DNA of 57,882 bases from Balneolaceae bacterium. Lineage in GTDB: Bacteria; Bacteroidota; Rhodothermia; Balneolales; Balneolaceae. Every line of letters begins with the position of its first letter. Position 1 is the stretch's first letter. The position numbers and the translations under genes are program-made. Under the pieces are notes generated by a model that was given only the letters and a program-made list of their open reading frames with translations, did not search any database and was not told the origin of the DNA. Where the stretch lies: contig SKRC01000006.1 in assembly GCA_007118695.1 (NCBI GenBank), positions 1 to 57,882 on the forward strand, in the 5' to 3' direction. Of this stretch, positions 1 to 7,639 are shown piece after piece.

Positions 1-5
1 ACATT

Positions 6-1442
6 ATGTCATTTGATCGCAGAAATTTTTTAAAGTTGACCGGCTTAACCGGTATAGGAATGATGTTTGGTGCAAAGAAAGCCGATAACAGAACACCGTT
101 CCATAAAAACCGTACTCAGAAATTTAATATGCACGGTTATGCAGCACCTGCTTTGGAAACAGTACGCATGGGCTTCATAGGGGTCGGAGACCGTGGCTGG
201 GGAAATGTCAATCGATTTGCCAGTATAGAAGGGGTGGAAGTGAAGGCAATCTGTGATACCGTCCCGCATAGAGTAAGTTCTTCCATTGAATATCTTAAAA
301 ATGAGCTGCCGCACCACAATCCGGATGCCTATACCGACGGCCCCGATGATTGGAAGAGAGTATGCGAGCGTGACGATATCGATTTGATATGTATTTCCAC
401 TCCCTGGAATTTACATGCCGCACAGACAGTGTTCTCCATGGAACATGATAAACATGTGTATGTGGATCTGCCTGTTGGGGTTACAGCTGAAGAATGTTGG
501 CAGGTAGTCGAAACATCAGAAAAAACACGTAAACATGTCCATATGGACTGTGTGAGCTGCCACGCAGGTACGCCGGCAATATTGTTAAATATGGTCAGGC
601 AGGGATATTTTGGAGATATTATACACGGAGAAGGACACTATGCTCACGATAGAGTCTCAAATACCGAGTTCAGATGGGTAAGAGACCCCGATAATGCCAA
701 TTGGTTTGGATACCGGCCATGGCGTTTACAGGAAAATATCAACAGAAACGGTAATCTCTATCCGGCCCATGGACTGGGCCCTGTATCACAGATGATGGAT
801 CTCAACTATGGGGACCAGATGGATTATATGGTCTCTATTTCAAGCAATGACTTTACGATGGAAGACAAAATGAAAGAGCTTGCTGAAATGGATGATTTCT
901 ATGAACCATATGTCGGTCTAAAATTCAGGGGAAATATGAATACATCGATTATACGTACCCACAAGGGACGCACTATCATGATTCAACATGATATCAGTTC
1001 ACCCGGCATAGGTCAAAGGTTCGATGTCATTCGTGGCAACAATGGCATGTACAAGGCAAATCCGGACAGAATTTCAACAATCGATGATGGTTTGATTCAG
1101 AATGAGGAATTGGATTCCCTATTGGAAAAGTATACGCCGAGGTTGACCAAAGTATTTAATGAAAAACGAAGCCAGGCAGCCACCCGGCCTGATGTTGGTG
1201 GATATTCCAGGGTCACACCGGAAGACTGGCGTCTGATTGACTGCCTTCGCAACGGACTTCCGACGGAAATGAATGTTTATGACGCAGCTCTTTGGAGTAT
1301 CATCAGTCCATTGAGTGAATGGTCTGTGGTGCGTGAAGGTGATTCTGTAAAAATACCCGATTTTACCGATGGTGCATGGCGTACGAATAAACGAGGTATG
1401 GATGTATCACTACAGCAAGGAGGCACTACAAATCTGTTGTAA
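6..1442 (+). CDS. Tat-exported Gfo/Idh/MocA family oxidoreductase
   Basis: Predicted NAD(P)-dependent sugar or inositol-type dehydrogenase acting outside the cytoplasm. The N-terminus carries a twin-arginine motif (RRNFLK, residues 5-10) followed by a short hydrophobic stretch, so it is probably exported folded with its cofactor. A Rossmann nucleotide-binding motif GVGDRG lies at about residues 59-64, and the body has the usual Gfo/Idh features, including a probable substrate-binding stretch around the KHVYVDLP segment. At 478 aa it has the size of the Tat-exported subgroup. The ATG at position 6 puts the Tat motif at the right distance, so the gene is probably complete although its promoter is outside the window. 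It ends immediately next to the stop of a convergent Tat-exported amidohydrolase. The substrate cannot be told from sequence. Confidence 0.88.
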   Translation: MSFDRRNFLKLTGLTGIGMMFGAKKADNRTPFHKNRTQKFNMHGYAAPALETVRMGFIGVGDRGWGNVNRFASIEGVEVKAICDTVPHRVSSSIEYLKNELPHHNPDAYTDGPDDWKRVCERDDIDLICISTPWNLHAAQTVFSMEHDKHVYVDLPVGVTAEECWQVVETSEKTRKHVHMDCVSCHAGTPAILLNMVRQGYFGDIIHGEGHYAHDRVSNTEFRWVRDPDNANWFGYRPWRLQENINRNGNLYPAHGLGPVSQMMDLNYGDQMDYMVSISSNDFTMEDKMKELAEMDDFYEPYVGLKFRGNMNTSIIRTHKGRTIMIQHDISSPGIGQRFDVIRGNNGMYKANPDRISTIDDGLIQNEELDSLLEKYTPRLTKVFNEKRSQAATRPDVGGYSRVTPEDWRLIDCLRNGLPTEMNVYDAALWSIISPLSEWSVVREGDSVKIPDFTDGAWRTNKRGMDVSLQQGGTTNLL

Positions 1443-2666
1443 TTATACATTCTCCCAGTTCATGATTCTCCTGGCATTACCACGGTAGAGGGGCTCCAAC
1501 ACCGATTCCGGCAAGTCGAGTCCATAATAGGGCCACCAAACACGGCCAACCATGTACTCATCATCGGTCTCAAGAAGCCGCCACCACGCCTGGTACATAC
1601 TCTTTTGCATTCCCATGTCCGTACCAAATAATACGCGGTCGGGATATTTTGTCAAAAATCTCTTTGCCGCCCGGGGTGTCCGGCCGACTTCGTAATCTCT
1701 TGCCGAGATATCCAGATACAAATTGGGATATGTATCAAGTGCCTCGCCCAGCTTTGCCAAATCGTGGCCCTGATTACTCAGATGGCAGGCAATAAAAATG
1801 GTATCGGGATGCTTTTCAAGCGTTCGGTCGCGGCGCACCAAAATTTCCCCATGCGATAAAATATCATCCCCGTGAAGATTGAAATGCTGATAATCCGGCG
1901 TCCGCTCCTGGAACACATCCAGTGGCTCCCATGCTGATGGATGATCCGCCATGTGAATATTCACCGGCAGGTTCAGTTCCCTGCACTTATCCCAGAAAGC
2001 ATCCAACCGCTCATCATCATGATGCAATCTCTCATTCCTGGCCAGATCCGGATCACTGGTTAATCCCAATCCCTTGTCTGTCAATTCACCAACACCACGA
2101 GCTCCTTTTTCGTAACAGCGTTCCAACTCCGCCACTGCCCGCTGCGGATAATCCGGGTTGGCGATATCGTCCGTTGTCAATCCACAGTATAACTGAAATC
2201 GGCCGGGATACGGCTCCAAATAGAATTCCACCAGCCTGTCGAAATCATTACCGGTGGCTCCCGTAAGCACCACGGATGTCTCAACGCCGACTTCATCCAT
2301 TGACTGAACCCATTCGTCCAATTTTTCCCTGGCGTCACCGTCCCCGCGCGCAGGATAATTGTGAATATGAACATCAATCACCGGGTATTTTGCCTTCGGG
2401 ACAAAGGTTTCCGGGACAACTACCGACGATTTGGGTGCATAATCCTTGAGCAAGATTTCGTCCATAGGCCCGGGCCTGGGATCAACTCCTGGCCCACCCC
2501 ATTCCCCATACTGAACCTTCTGCCACTCGGGATCGGTTTGCCAGTTTATATCAGATGAAGTTTCATTTGATGACCCTGAAGAACAACCCGGCAATAAACC
2601 GATACTGGCAAAACCAACTCCGGCAAGGCCGCTAATTTTCAAAAAATCTCTTCTATTTTTTTTCAT
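1443..2666 (-). CDS. Tat-exported amidohydrolase-2 family lipoprotein
   Basis: A metal-dependent hydrolase or decarboxylase of the amidohydrolase-2 (TIM-barrel, COG2159-like) family. The signal region has a twin arginine (RRDFLK, residues 5-10) and a lipobox-like LLPGC with Cys28, suggesting a Tat-exported lipoprotein. Visible metal-site elements are H100-x-H102 in the VIDVHIHNYP segment, a His in PVNIHMADHP, a His in FIACHLSNQG and the late Asp in LFGTDMG. Length is 407 aa. It converges on the Gfo/Idh gene with no bases between the stop codons, so the two genes share a 3' boundary, not a promoter. The pairing of an exported oxidoreductase and an exported amidohydrolase hints at carbohydrate or aromatic catabolism, but this is inference. 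Confidence 0.85.
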   Translation of the reverse strand: MKKNRRDFLKISGLAGVGFASIGLLPGCSSGSSNETSSDINWQTDPEWQKVQYGEWGGPGVDPRPGPMDEILLKDYAPKSSVVVPETFVPKAKYPVIDVHIHNYPARGDGDAREKLDEWVQSMDEVGVETSVVLTGATGNDFDRLVEFYLEPYPGRFQLYCGLTTDDIANPDYPQRAVAELERCYEKGARGVGELTDKGLGLTSDPDLARNERLHHDDERLDAFWDKCRELNLPVNIHMADHPSAWEPLDVFQERTPDYQHFNLHGDDILSHGEILVRRDRTLEKHPDTIFIACHLSNQGHDLAKLGEALDTYPNLYLDISARDYEVGRTPRAAKRFLTKYPDRVLFGTDMGMQKSMYQAWWRLLETDDEYMVGRVWWPYYGLDLPESVLEPLYRGNARRIMNWENV

Positions 2667-2900
2667 CTATCTATCATTTTAATTAAAAATCCCATTTTAA
2701 ATAATTCATTGCAGCTGTCCAAAACCTTTCTATAATTAGTATGAATGCCGGCTCTGAAACCACAATCTCCAATGTACCGGTTACTTTCGGCTGGAAATAA
2801 TAATATTATCACACCTGCACATCAAACACCATTGCAATAAAATTAATCGCTAAAGCAGGTATCCTCTTTTATTAAGTTGTGGCGAACGGAATACTATTAA
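2667..2900. other. Intergenic, 234 nt, no feature recognised
   Basis: AT-rich DNA between the start of the amidohydrolase gene and the end of argH. It should hold the amidohydrolase promoter and the 3' end of the arg transcript, but I see no strong terminator hairpin and no clear promoter. Confidence 0.4.
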
Positions 2901-4220
2901 TTACCGAAAAGCCGCAGCCTGCTCCATCAGCCGGTCGATACCAATATTGCCGGGCGACCCGAGGTGGGTATAGGTATTGAAAAGCTCGTCGATATGGACC
3001 TCCCCGGCGCCCGATGCCCGGGTCTTGACCTGTTTGTAGGCCTCCCGAAAGCTGACATTTTGTTCCTTTACCAGCTTATACGCCCGCTCGGCAGCCAGCA
3101 GATCAGACGAACAGGCCTCACGAAGTGCCTGCTCATTAAACCGGAGCCCTCCGACCAGCAGCCTGGTTGTCTCCAGCAGCTCCCCGGTCGTTTCAAATGC
3201 ACGGATCACAGGCTCCTTGGTCAGTTGCAGGTCGCGGTGGTAGCCGCCGCCCAGGTTGGCCGTCACCCCTCGCAAAGTGGCTTCAAACCCCAACATCAGG
3301 GCGTGCTTGCCCCTGATCAGTTCTGCCACGTCCGGGTTCTTTTTATTCGGCATGATGCTGGAACCGGTGCAGAGCTGTTCATCAATTCCGATAAAGCCGT
3401 AGGCTTCGCTGCTGAACTGAATCACATCAGACGCAAACCGGCTGAGCACCGATGTAATTCCCGAGAGGTATTGAACCAGCTGAAGCTCAACCCAGCCCCG
3501 GCTCAGCTGAGCTGATGTTGCTGAAACGAGCGGCTGATCAAATCCGAGCAGTTCCGATTCCCGGTCGCGGTCCAGCCCGATTGAGGTGCCGAACCCTGCT
3601 GCGGTTCCAAGCGGCGAACGGTTCACCAGGCTCCTGACTCCTGCCGACGATTCCATCTGCATGACCAGCAGCTCGGCAAAGCCGGCAAGCCACTGGCCGG
3701 CTGTCGAGAGCATTGCTTTCCGGGTATGCGTGTACCCCGGCATCGGCAGGCTTTCATGGGCTTTTGCCAGCTTGAGCATCTCCAGGGTGCAGCCGGACAA
3801 TTGCGTAAGCAGCCGGCTAAGGTTCTCCTTCTCGTAGAGCCTCATGGCCGTCAGCACCTGGTCATTTCTCGACCGGCCGGTATGGATTTTTTTACCGAGC
3901 TCTCCGAGCTGTTCGGTCAGCCACACCTCGATGGCCGTATGGCCGTCTTCATGCTCCGGTTTAATCTCGAACCGGTTCTCCTCCCACAACGCCCGGATCT
4001 CCTCAAGTTTCTCCTTCAGGCTTTTGGCCTCTGCGGGTGAAAGGACCCCGGCTTCTTCAAGAGCAGAGACATGCACACCGGAGGCTTTCAGGTCAAACGG
4101 CAACAGGTACTGGTCGAGCAGGTGGTCGTTGCCAACCGTAAATGCTTCTACCTTTTTCCCGACCGAATCGGCATGGGATTCATTCTTTAACCGGCTGTCC
4201 GTTTCCCAGAGTTTGCTCAT
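2901..4220 (-). CDS. argH: Argininosuccinate lyase
   Basis: Last step of arginine synthesis: splits argininosuccinate into arginine and fumarate, in the cytoplasm as a homotetramer. The fumarase/aspartase superfamily signature GSSIMPNKKNPD is present, as are TGRSRNDQVLTAMRLY and the TSAQLSRGW segment. I start the gene at the ATG at 4220 (MSKLWETD), which matches the usual N-terminus; the open frame extends 45 codons further upstream but that part is the 3' end of argG in another frame and does not look like ArgH. With this start, argH overlaps argG by 41 nt, implying translational coupling. Third gene of the argF-argG-argH operon. Confidence 0.96.
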   Translation of the reverse strand: MSKLWETDSRLKNESHADSVGKKVEAFTVGNDHLLDQYLLPFDLKASGVHVSALEEAGVLSPAEAKSLKEKLEEIRALWEENRFEIKPEHEDGHTAIEVWLTEQLGELGKKIHTGRSRNDQVLTAMRLYEKENLSRLLTQLSGCTLEMLKLAKAHESLPMPGYTHTRKAMLSTAGQWLAGFAELLVMQMESSAGVRSLVNRSPLGTAAGFGTSIGLDRDRESELLGFDQPLVSATSAQLSRGWVELQLVQYLSGITSVLSRFASDVIQFSSEAYGFIGIDEQLCTGSSIMPNKKNPDVAELIRGKHALMLGFEATLRGVTANLGGGYHRDLQLTKEPVIRAFETTGELLETTRLLVGGLRFNEQALREACSSDLLAAERAYKLVKEQNVSFREAYKQVKTRASGAGEVHIDELFNTYTHLGSPGNIGIDRLMEQAAAFR

Positions 4221-5487
4221 TATAATTATGCTCTTTAACCTGTTGTTTGAGTTGGTAGGAGGTTTTTTGCGGCAGGTTCCAGAGTTCGATAAACCCGGAA
4301 GATGCATTTTGATTAAAATCGGCCGACTTGTTGAAAGTTGCAAGGTTTTCATCAAACAATGACCAGGGTGAACTCAGGGCAACCACTTCACAGTTCCCCT
4401 TGTAGAGCCGGATGGTCGTCTCACCGGACACCTTTGAATTCTGTTCGTCGACATACGCCCGGATGTTATCCATCACCGGTTCATAATATTTTGCACCGTA
4501 GCACAAATATGCCCATTTCTGATCCATGATTGTCTTCAGCTCATTTTCTTCTCTTGTCGAGACCAGCTGTTCCAGCTTTTTGTGAGCACTGATGAGGATA
4601 TGGGCGGCAGGGTTTTCATAGATACCCCTCACCTTAAGGCCCACGATTCTGTCTTCAATCAGATGGAAATAACCCACTCCGTGCTTTCCGCCAATCTCGT
4701 TGAGTTTCATCACCAGGTCAGCCGGGCTCATCGGCATACCGTCCAGCGACACCGGTTTACCTTGCTCAAAGCCGATCCGGATCAATTGCTCCTCATCGGG
4801 GGCCTGGGTAGTCGTGTTACACCACTTCAGGATTTTTTCAAGCGGGGGGATATTGACCGGGTTTTCGATTTCGCCACCCTCCCCGGTGTTGGCCCACATA
4901 TTTTCGTCGTAGGAATACGGCGATTCCTTGGTCTGTTCCACAATAATGCCGTGTTTTTCGGCATAGGCCAGCTCCTCTTCCCGGCCCATTCCCCACTCTC
5001 TCACCGGGGCGATAATCTTGAGTTCCGGGTTTAGCGTTGTGATATATCCTTCAAACCTTACCTGGTCGTTGCCTTTGCCCGTACAGCCGTGAGCGATAAC
5101 CTCACACCCGTATTCAGCGGCAACCTGCACGGCAATTTTGGATATCATGACCCTTCCGAGCGGGCATCCGAGGGCGTAGCCACCCTGGTAGTCGGCATTG
5201 GCTTTGACAGCCTCAAAACAGAGTTCGGCAAACTCATCCTTGGCATCGATGACAACCGCATCTTTTGCGCCCAGCTTAAAGGCCTTCTCCTTAATCGCAT
5301 CCAGGTTATCTGAAGTCTGACCGATATTGATCGTTACGGCAATCACATCACAGTCGTACTCTTCCTGGATCCATTTCAGCATCACACTGGTGTCGAGGCC
5401 ACCGGAATAGAGCAGCAAACAGGTGTTAAATGTTCCTTTTTCAGCTTCATGGGAAGCTACTTTTTTATATTTCGTTGATTGTTCCAT
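4180..5487 (-). CDS. argG: Argininosuccinate synthase
   Basis: Joins citrulline and aspartate using ATP to form argininosuccinate. The N-type ATP pyrophosphatase P-loop SGGLDTS is at residues 28-34; GCTGKGNDQVRFE and SPYSYDENMWANT follow as in the family. 435 aa, slightly longer than the usual ~400, because of about 20 extra N-terminal residues and a Gln/Asn-rich C-terminal tail. Second gene of the arg operon, 24 nt downstream of argF; its tail overlaps the start of argH. Confidence 0.96.
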   Translation of the reverse strand: MEQSTKYKKVASHEAEKGTFNTCLLLYSGGLDTSVMLKWIQEEYDCDVIAVTINIGQTSDNLDAIKEKAFKLGAKDAVVIDAKDEFAELCFEAVKANADYQGGYALGCPLGRVMISKIAVQVAAEYGCEVIAHGCTGKGNDQVRFEGYITTLNPELKIIAPVREWGMGREEELAYAEKHGIIVEQTKESPYSYDENMWANTGEGGEIENPVNIPPLEKILKWCNTTTQAPDEEQLIRIGFEQGKPVSLDGMPMSPADLVMKLNEIGGKHGVGYFHLIEDRIVGLKVRGIYENPAAHILISAHKKLEQLVSTREENELKTIMDQKWAYLCYGAKYYEPVMDNIRAYVDEQNSKVSGETTIRLYKGNCEVVALSSPWSLFDENLATFNKSADFNQNASSGFIELWNLPQKTSYQLKQQVKEHNYNEQTLGNGQPVKE

Positions 5488-5511
5488 TGTCTATTACCTA
5501 ATCTTGTGTGG

Positions 5512-6477
5512 TTAAATTCCGTTGTAGTTAAATTGTTTTGATACTTCCGGTACTGACTCGGTGATCAATCCGGCAAAAACACCTTTTGATACGATCATCC
5601 GGTTTTTCGACTGTTCATAAACCAGGGAGTTCGGATGATCAATGACCTCATCGGTTACTTCAATACCCCGGTGGGCAGGCAGACAGTGCATGAAGGTTGC
5701 ATCGGGCTTGGCACTCTGCATCAGTTTTTGATTGACCTGGTAGTTTTCAAATTTCCGGAGTTTCTCTTCCAGGATATCTTCCTCTCCCATCGATACAAAT
5801 GCGTCCGTATAGATCACGTCGCTTCCCTTTACGATATCATGGGGGTCGGAGCCATGGCTGAAGGAGCCGCCGTATTCCACGGCCAACAGGTTGAAATACT
5901 GAAGCTGGTCCTCACTCCAATAGTAGTCTTTCGGTCCTGAATACCGCATGTCGTGACCGAATTTCAGGCCGATTTCAATCAGGGAAAAAGCGACGTTGTT
6001 GGCATCGCCTACAAAGGAAACGGACACCGTTTCATCTTTGCCGTAAGCCTTCTGGATGGTGTATAAATCGGCCAGTGCCTGCATGGGGTGGTGAAGGTTG
6101 CACAGGGCGTTGACCACGGGAATGCCGGCATTGGCGGCCATTACTTTCAGGTCATCGTGGCTGAACACCCGCGAAAAGATGGCATCACACCACTGGGAGA
6201 TGTTCTTCATCGTATCGGCCAGGGATTCCCGGCAGCCGAACGGGTCTTCTTCATATTCGAACACCACTTTGGGGTCAATATGAATCACATTGCCTCCCAA
6301 ATGGTTAATCGCTGCCTCGGTACCGACTTTGGTTCGCAGGGAGGGTTTTTCGAAAGCAAAAAGGATGTTTTTCTGAGCCAGCACAGGCTGGGGGTTTTCC
6401 TGAAGCGATTCGCTGAGGTTTAAAAATTCCTGCAGCTGGTTCGGTTCATAGTCGCCAATTGTTAATAGATCTTTCAT
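5512..6477 (-). CDS. argF: Ornithine (or N-acylornithine) carbamoyltransferase
   Basis: Transfers a carbamoyl group to ornithine or an acylated ornithine, giving citrulline or acylcitrulline. The HCLPAHRG motif (residues 264-271) and SMG loop (229-231) resemble true ornithine carbamoyltransferases. The carbamoyl-phosphate motif is divergent: SLRTK at 46-50 instead of the common STRTR, and the HPxQ motif reads HPMQ at 130-133. An SLRT form is what I recall from acetyl/succinylornithine enzymes of this group, so substrate choice is not settled. First gene of the argF-argG-argH operon; the leader peptide and attenuator at 6560-6698 lie just upstream on the same strand. Confidence 0.88.
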   Translation of the reverse strand: MKDLLTIGDYEPNQLQEFLNLSESLQENPQPVLAQKNILFAFEKPSLRTKVGTEAAINHLGGNVIHIDPKVVFEYEEDPFGCRESLADTMKNISQWCDAIFSRVFSHDDLKVMAANAGIPVVNALCNLHHPMQALADLYTIQKAYGKDETVSVSFVGDANNVAFSLIEIGLKFGHDMRYSGPKDYYWSEDQLQYFNLLAVEYGGSFSHGSDPHDIVKGSDVIYTDAFVSMGEEDILEEKLRKFENYQVNQKLMQSAKPDATFMHCLPAHRGIEVTDEVIDHPNSLVYEQSKNRMIVSKGVFAGLITESVPEVSKQFNYNGI

Positions 6478-6559
6478 AGTCTGGGTTGTAATGGTATTTA
6501 CTGTTAGATTTTTTCAGGGATTGGTTTTAGTCGGAAAGGAATCTGTCTGTCGACAGCAC

Positions 6560-6596
6560 AAAAAAATAGCCCGTTCAAAAAAGATTTGAACGGGCT
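6560..6596 (-). terminator. Intrinsic terminator of the putative arg attenuator
   Basis: A perfect 12-bp stem (AGCCCGTTCAAA at 6568-6579 on the plus strand against its complement at 6585-6596) with a 5-nt loop. On the minus strand it is followed, after one A, by seven T residues (A run at 6560-6566). It points the same way as argF and sits 83 nt before its start codon, so it would stop transcription before the operon. Together with the Arg-rich leader ORF directly upstream it forms an attenuator arrangement. Confidence 0.88.
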
Positions 6597-6626
6597 TGCA
6601 AGAATTCCTTAGGAACTACACTATTC

Positions 6627-6692
6627 TCACACGCCCAAAGGGCGGCGACGGCGAAGAGCTATAATTTCGATATTTTGTGCAGTTCTTTTCAT
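6627..6692 (-). CDS. argL: Putative arginine leader peptide (attenuation ORF)
   Basis: A 21-codon ORF (ATG at 6692, TGA at 6627-6629) too short for standard gene calling. Codon 3 is AGA and codons 14-17 are CGC CGT CGC CGC, four Arg codons in a row at 6642-6653, followed by PLGV and stop. The peptide begins MKRTAQNIEI. An in-frame ATG two codons upstream (6698) is an alternative start. The stop lies about 30 nt before the terminator stem. A small hairpin CGCCC-TTT-GGGCG (6632-6644) starts inside the last Arg codon; its 3' arm could pair weakly (about 5 bp including a wobble) with the 5' arm of the terminator. This matches classical ribosome-stalling attenuation. The symbol is by function only. 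No Shine-Dalgarno is evident, which is common in this group. Confidence 0.75.
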   Translation of the reverse strand: MKRTAQNIEIIALRRRRPLGV

Positions 6693-6698
6693 GAGCAT

Positions 6699-7067
6699 GT
6701 AAGAAAAAACATTTTCGCTTAAGATGCAACAGTTTTGTTGGTTTTTTTTTTGACAGCGCACCCGGGCGAGGAACTATCAAACAATCTCACAGGGTCCCGG
6801 CTGCGGTCCCTGAAGCGTTGTCGGGAAATGGCATAATCATCTTTATATGTATAGGGCTGATAAGGCTTGCCTGGCTGCCAGCCACTTCCCGGCAAGCAAC
6901 ATTCAAGAGAGCGGCACACTCTTCAGGGTGGATATACCACATTTGGATCAAAAAGTTTATTATGTTGACGTGATCTGAAAATAATTTTCTTGGAATTACA
7001 TGAATGACATCACCTTGGCTTTTGTTGACATTTCGTGTACAAACAACTGAACCAAATAAAGTATACC
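6699..7067. other. Intergenic, 369 nt: arg and sodC promoter region
   Basis: Divergent region between the arg leader (minus) and sodC (plus), which must hold both promoters. It contains a run of ten T at about 6742-6751. Open frames on the minus strand here (such as 6787-7104) run into sodC in an unlikely frame and show no protein-like pattern. No promoter box is clear enough to call. Confidence 0.35.
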
Positions 7068-7628
7068 ATGACTTATCGCATTCTGCTCGTACTTCTATTA
7101 CCATTTTTCATTATTTCCTGTGAAGAGGAACACGACTTGCCGGAACCCGGGGAAGATGTGCCCATCCATGACAGACTCATTGCTGTTGTTCACCCAACCG
7201 AGGGCAATGATGCAACGGGTGTTGTCTCATTCACCCGCGAGGGCGACGATATAAGGGTGATTGCTACTATATCGGGACTGGAGCCCCAAAGTATGCATGG
7301 ATTTCACATTCATCAATATGGTGATTGTTCGGATGCTGACGGGCTATCTGCAGGGGGACACTTCGACCCTTTCGGCATGCCGCACGGTGCCCCGACCAAT
7401 ACGGAACGCCACATGGGCGACCTTGGCAACCTGGTCTCCGATGAAGACGGGGTGGCAACGCTGAACTTTATAGATGAAGTTCTTGAATTGGATGGGGCAT
7501 TTACCATTCTTGGCCGTGGCGTTGTGGTGCATGCCGATGAGGACGATCTTGAGACCCAACCGACCGGAGATGCAGGCCCCCGAATCGGGTGTGGGGTGAT
7601 TGGGGTCGCACAACCGCTGGAGGATTAA
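7068..7628 (+). CDS. sodC: Cu/Zn superoxide dismutase, lipoprotein
   Basis: Converts superoxide to oxygen and hydrogen peroxide in the cell envelope. The start at 7068 gives a lipoprotein signal peptide ending FIISC (Cys18), so the enzyme is anchored in a membrane. The family metal ligands are all visible: GFHIHQYGDC (two Cu His and the disulfide Cys), AGGHFDP (bridging His), PHGAP, RHMGDLGNL (Zn His and Asp), VVVHADEDD (last Cu His) and GDAGPRIGCG with the active-site Arg and second disulfide Cys. 186 aa. The open frame begins 11 codons earlier at 7035, but those residues would spoil the signal peptide. It converges with glyS, 11 nt apart. Confidence 0.93.
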   Translation: MTYRILLVLLLPFFIISCEEEHDLPEPGEDVPIHDRLIAVVHPTEGNDATGVVSFTREGDDIRVIATISGLEPQSMHGFHIHQYGDCSDADGLSAGGHFDPFGMPHGAPTNTERHMGDLGNLVSDEDGVATLNFIDEVLELDGAFTILGRGVVVHADEDDLETQPTGDAGPRIGCGVIGVAQPLED

Positions 7629-7639
7629 GCTTCCAACTG

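Noticed and set aside
2667-2900. Riboswitch or leader upstream of the amidohydrolase gene
   Set aside because: No conserved fold or terminator could be drawn by eye.
6787-7104. 105-codon minus-strand open frame upstream of the arg leader
   Set aside because: Would overlap the start of sodC on the other strand and shows no family pattern; the region is better read as promoter DNA.
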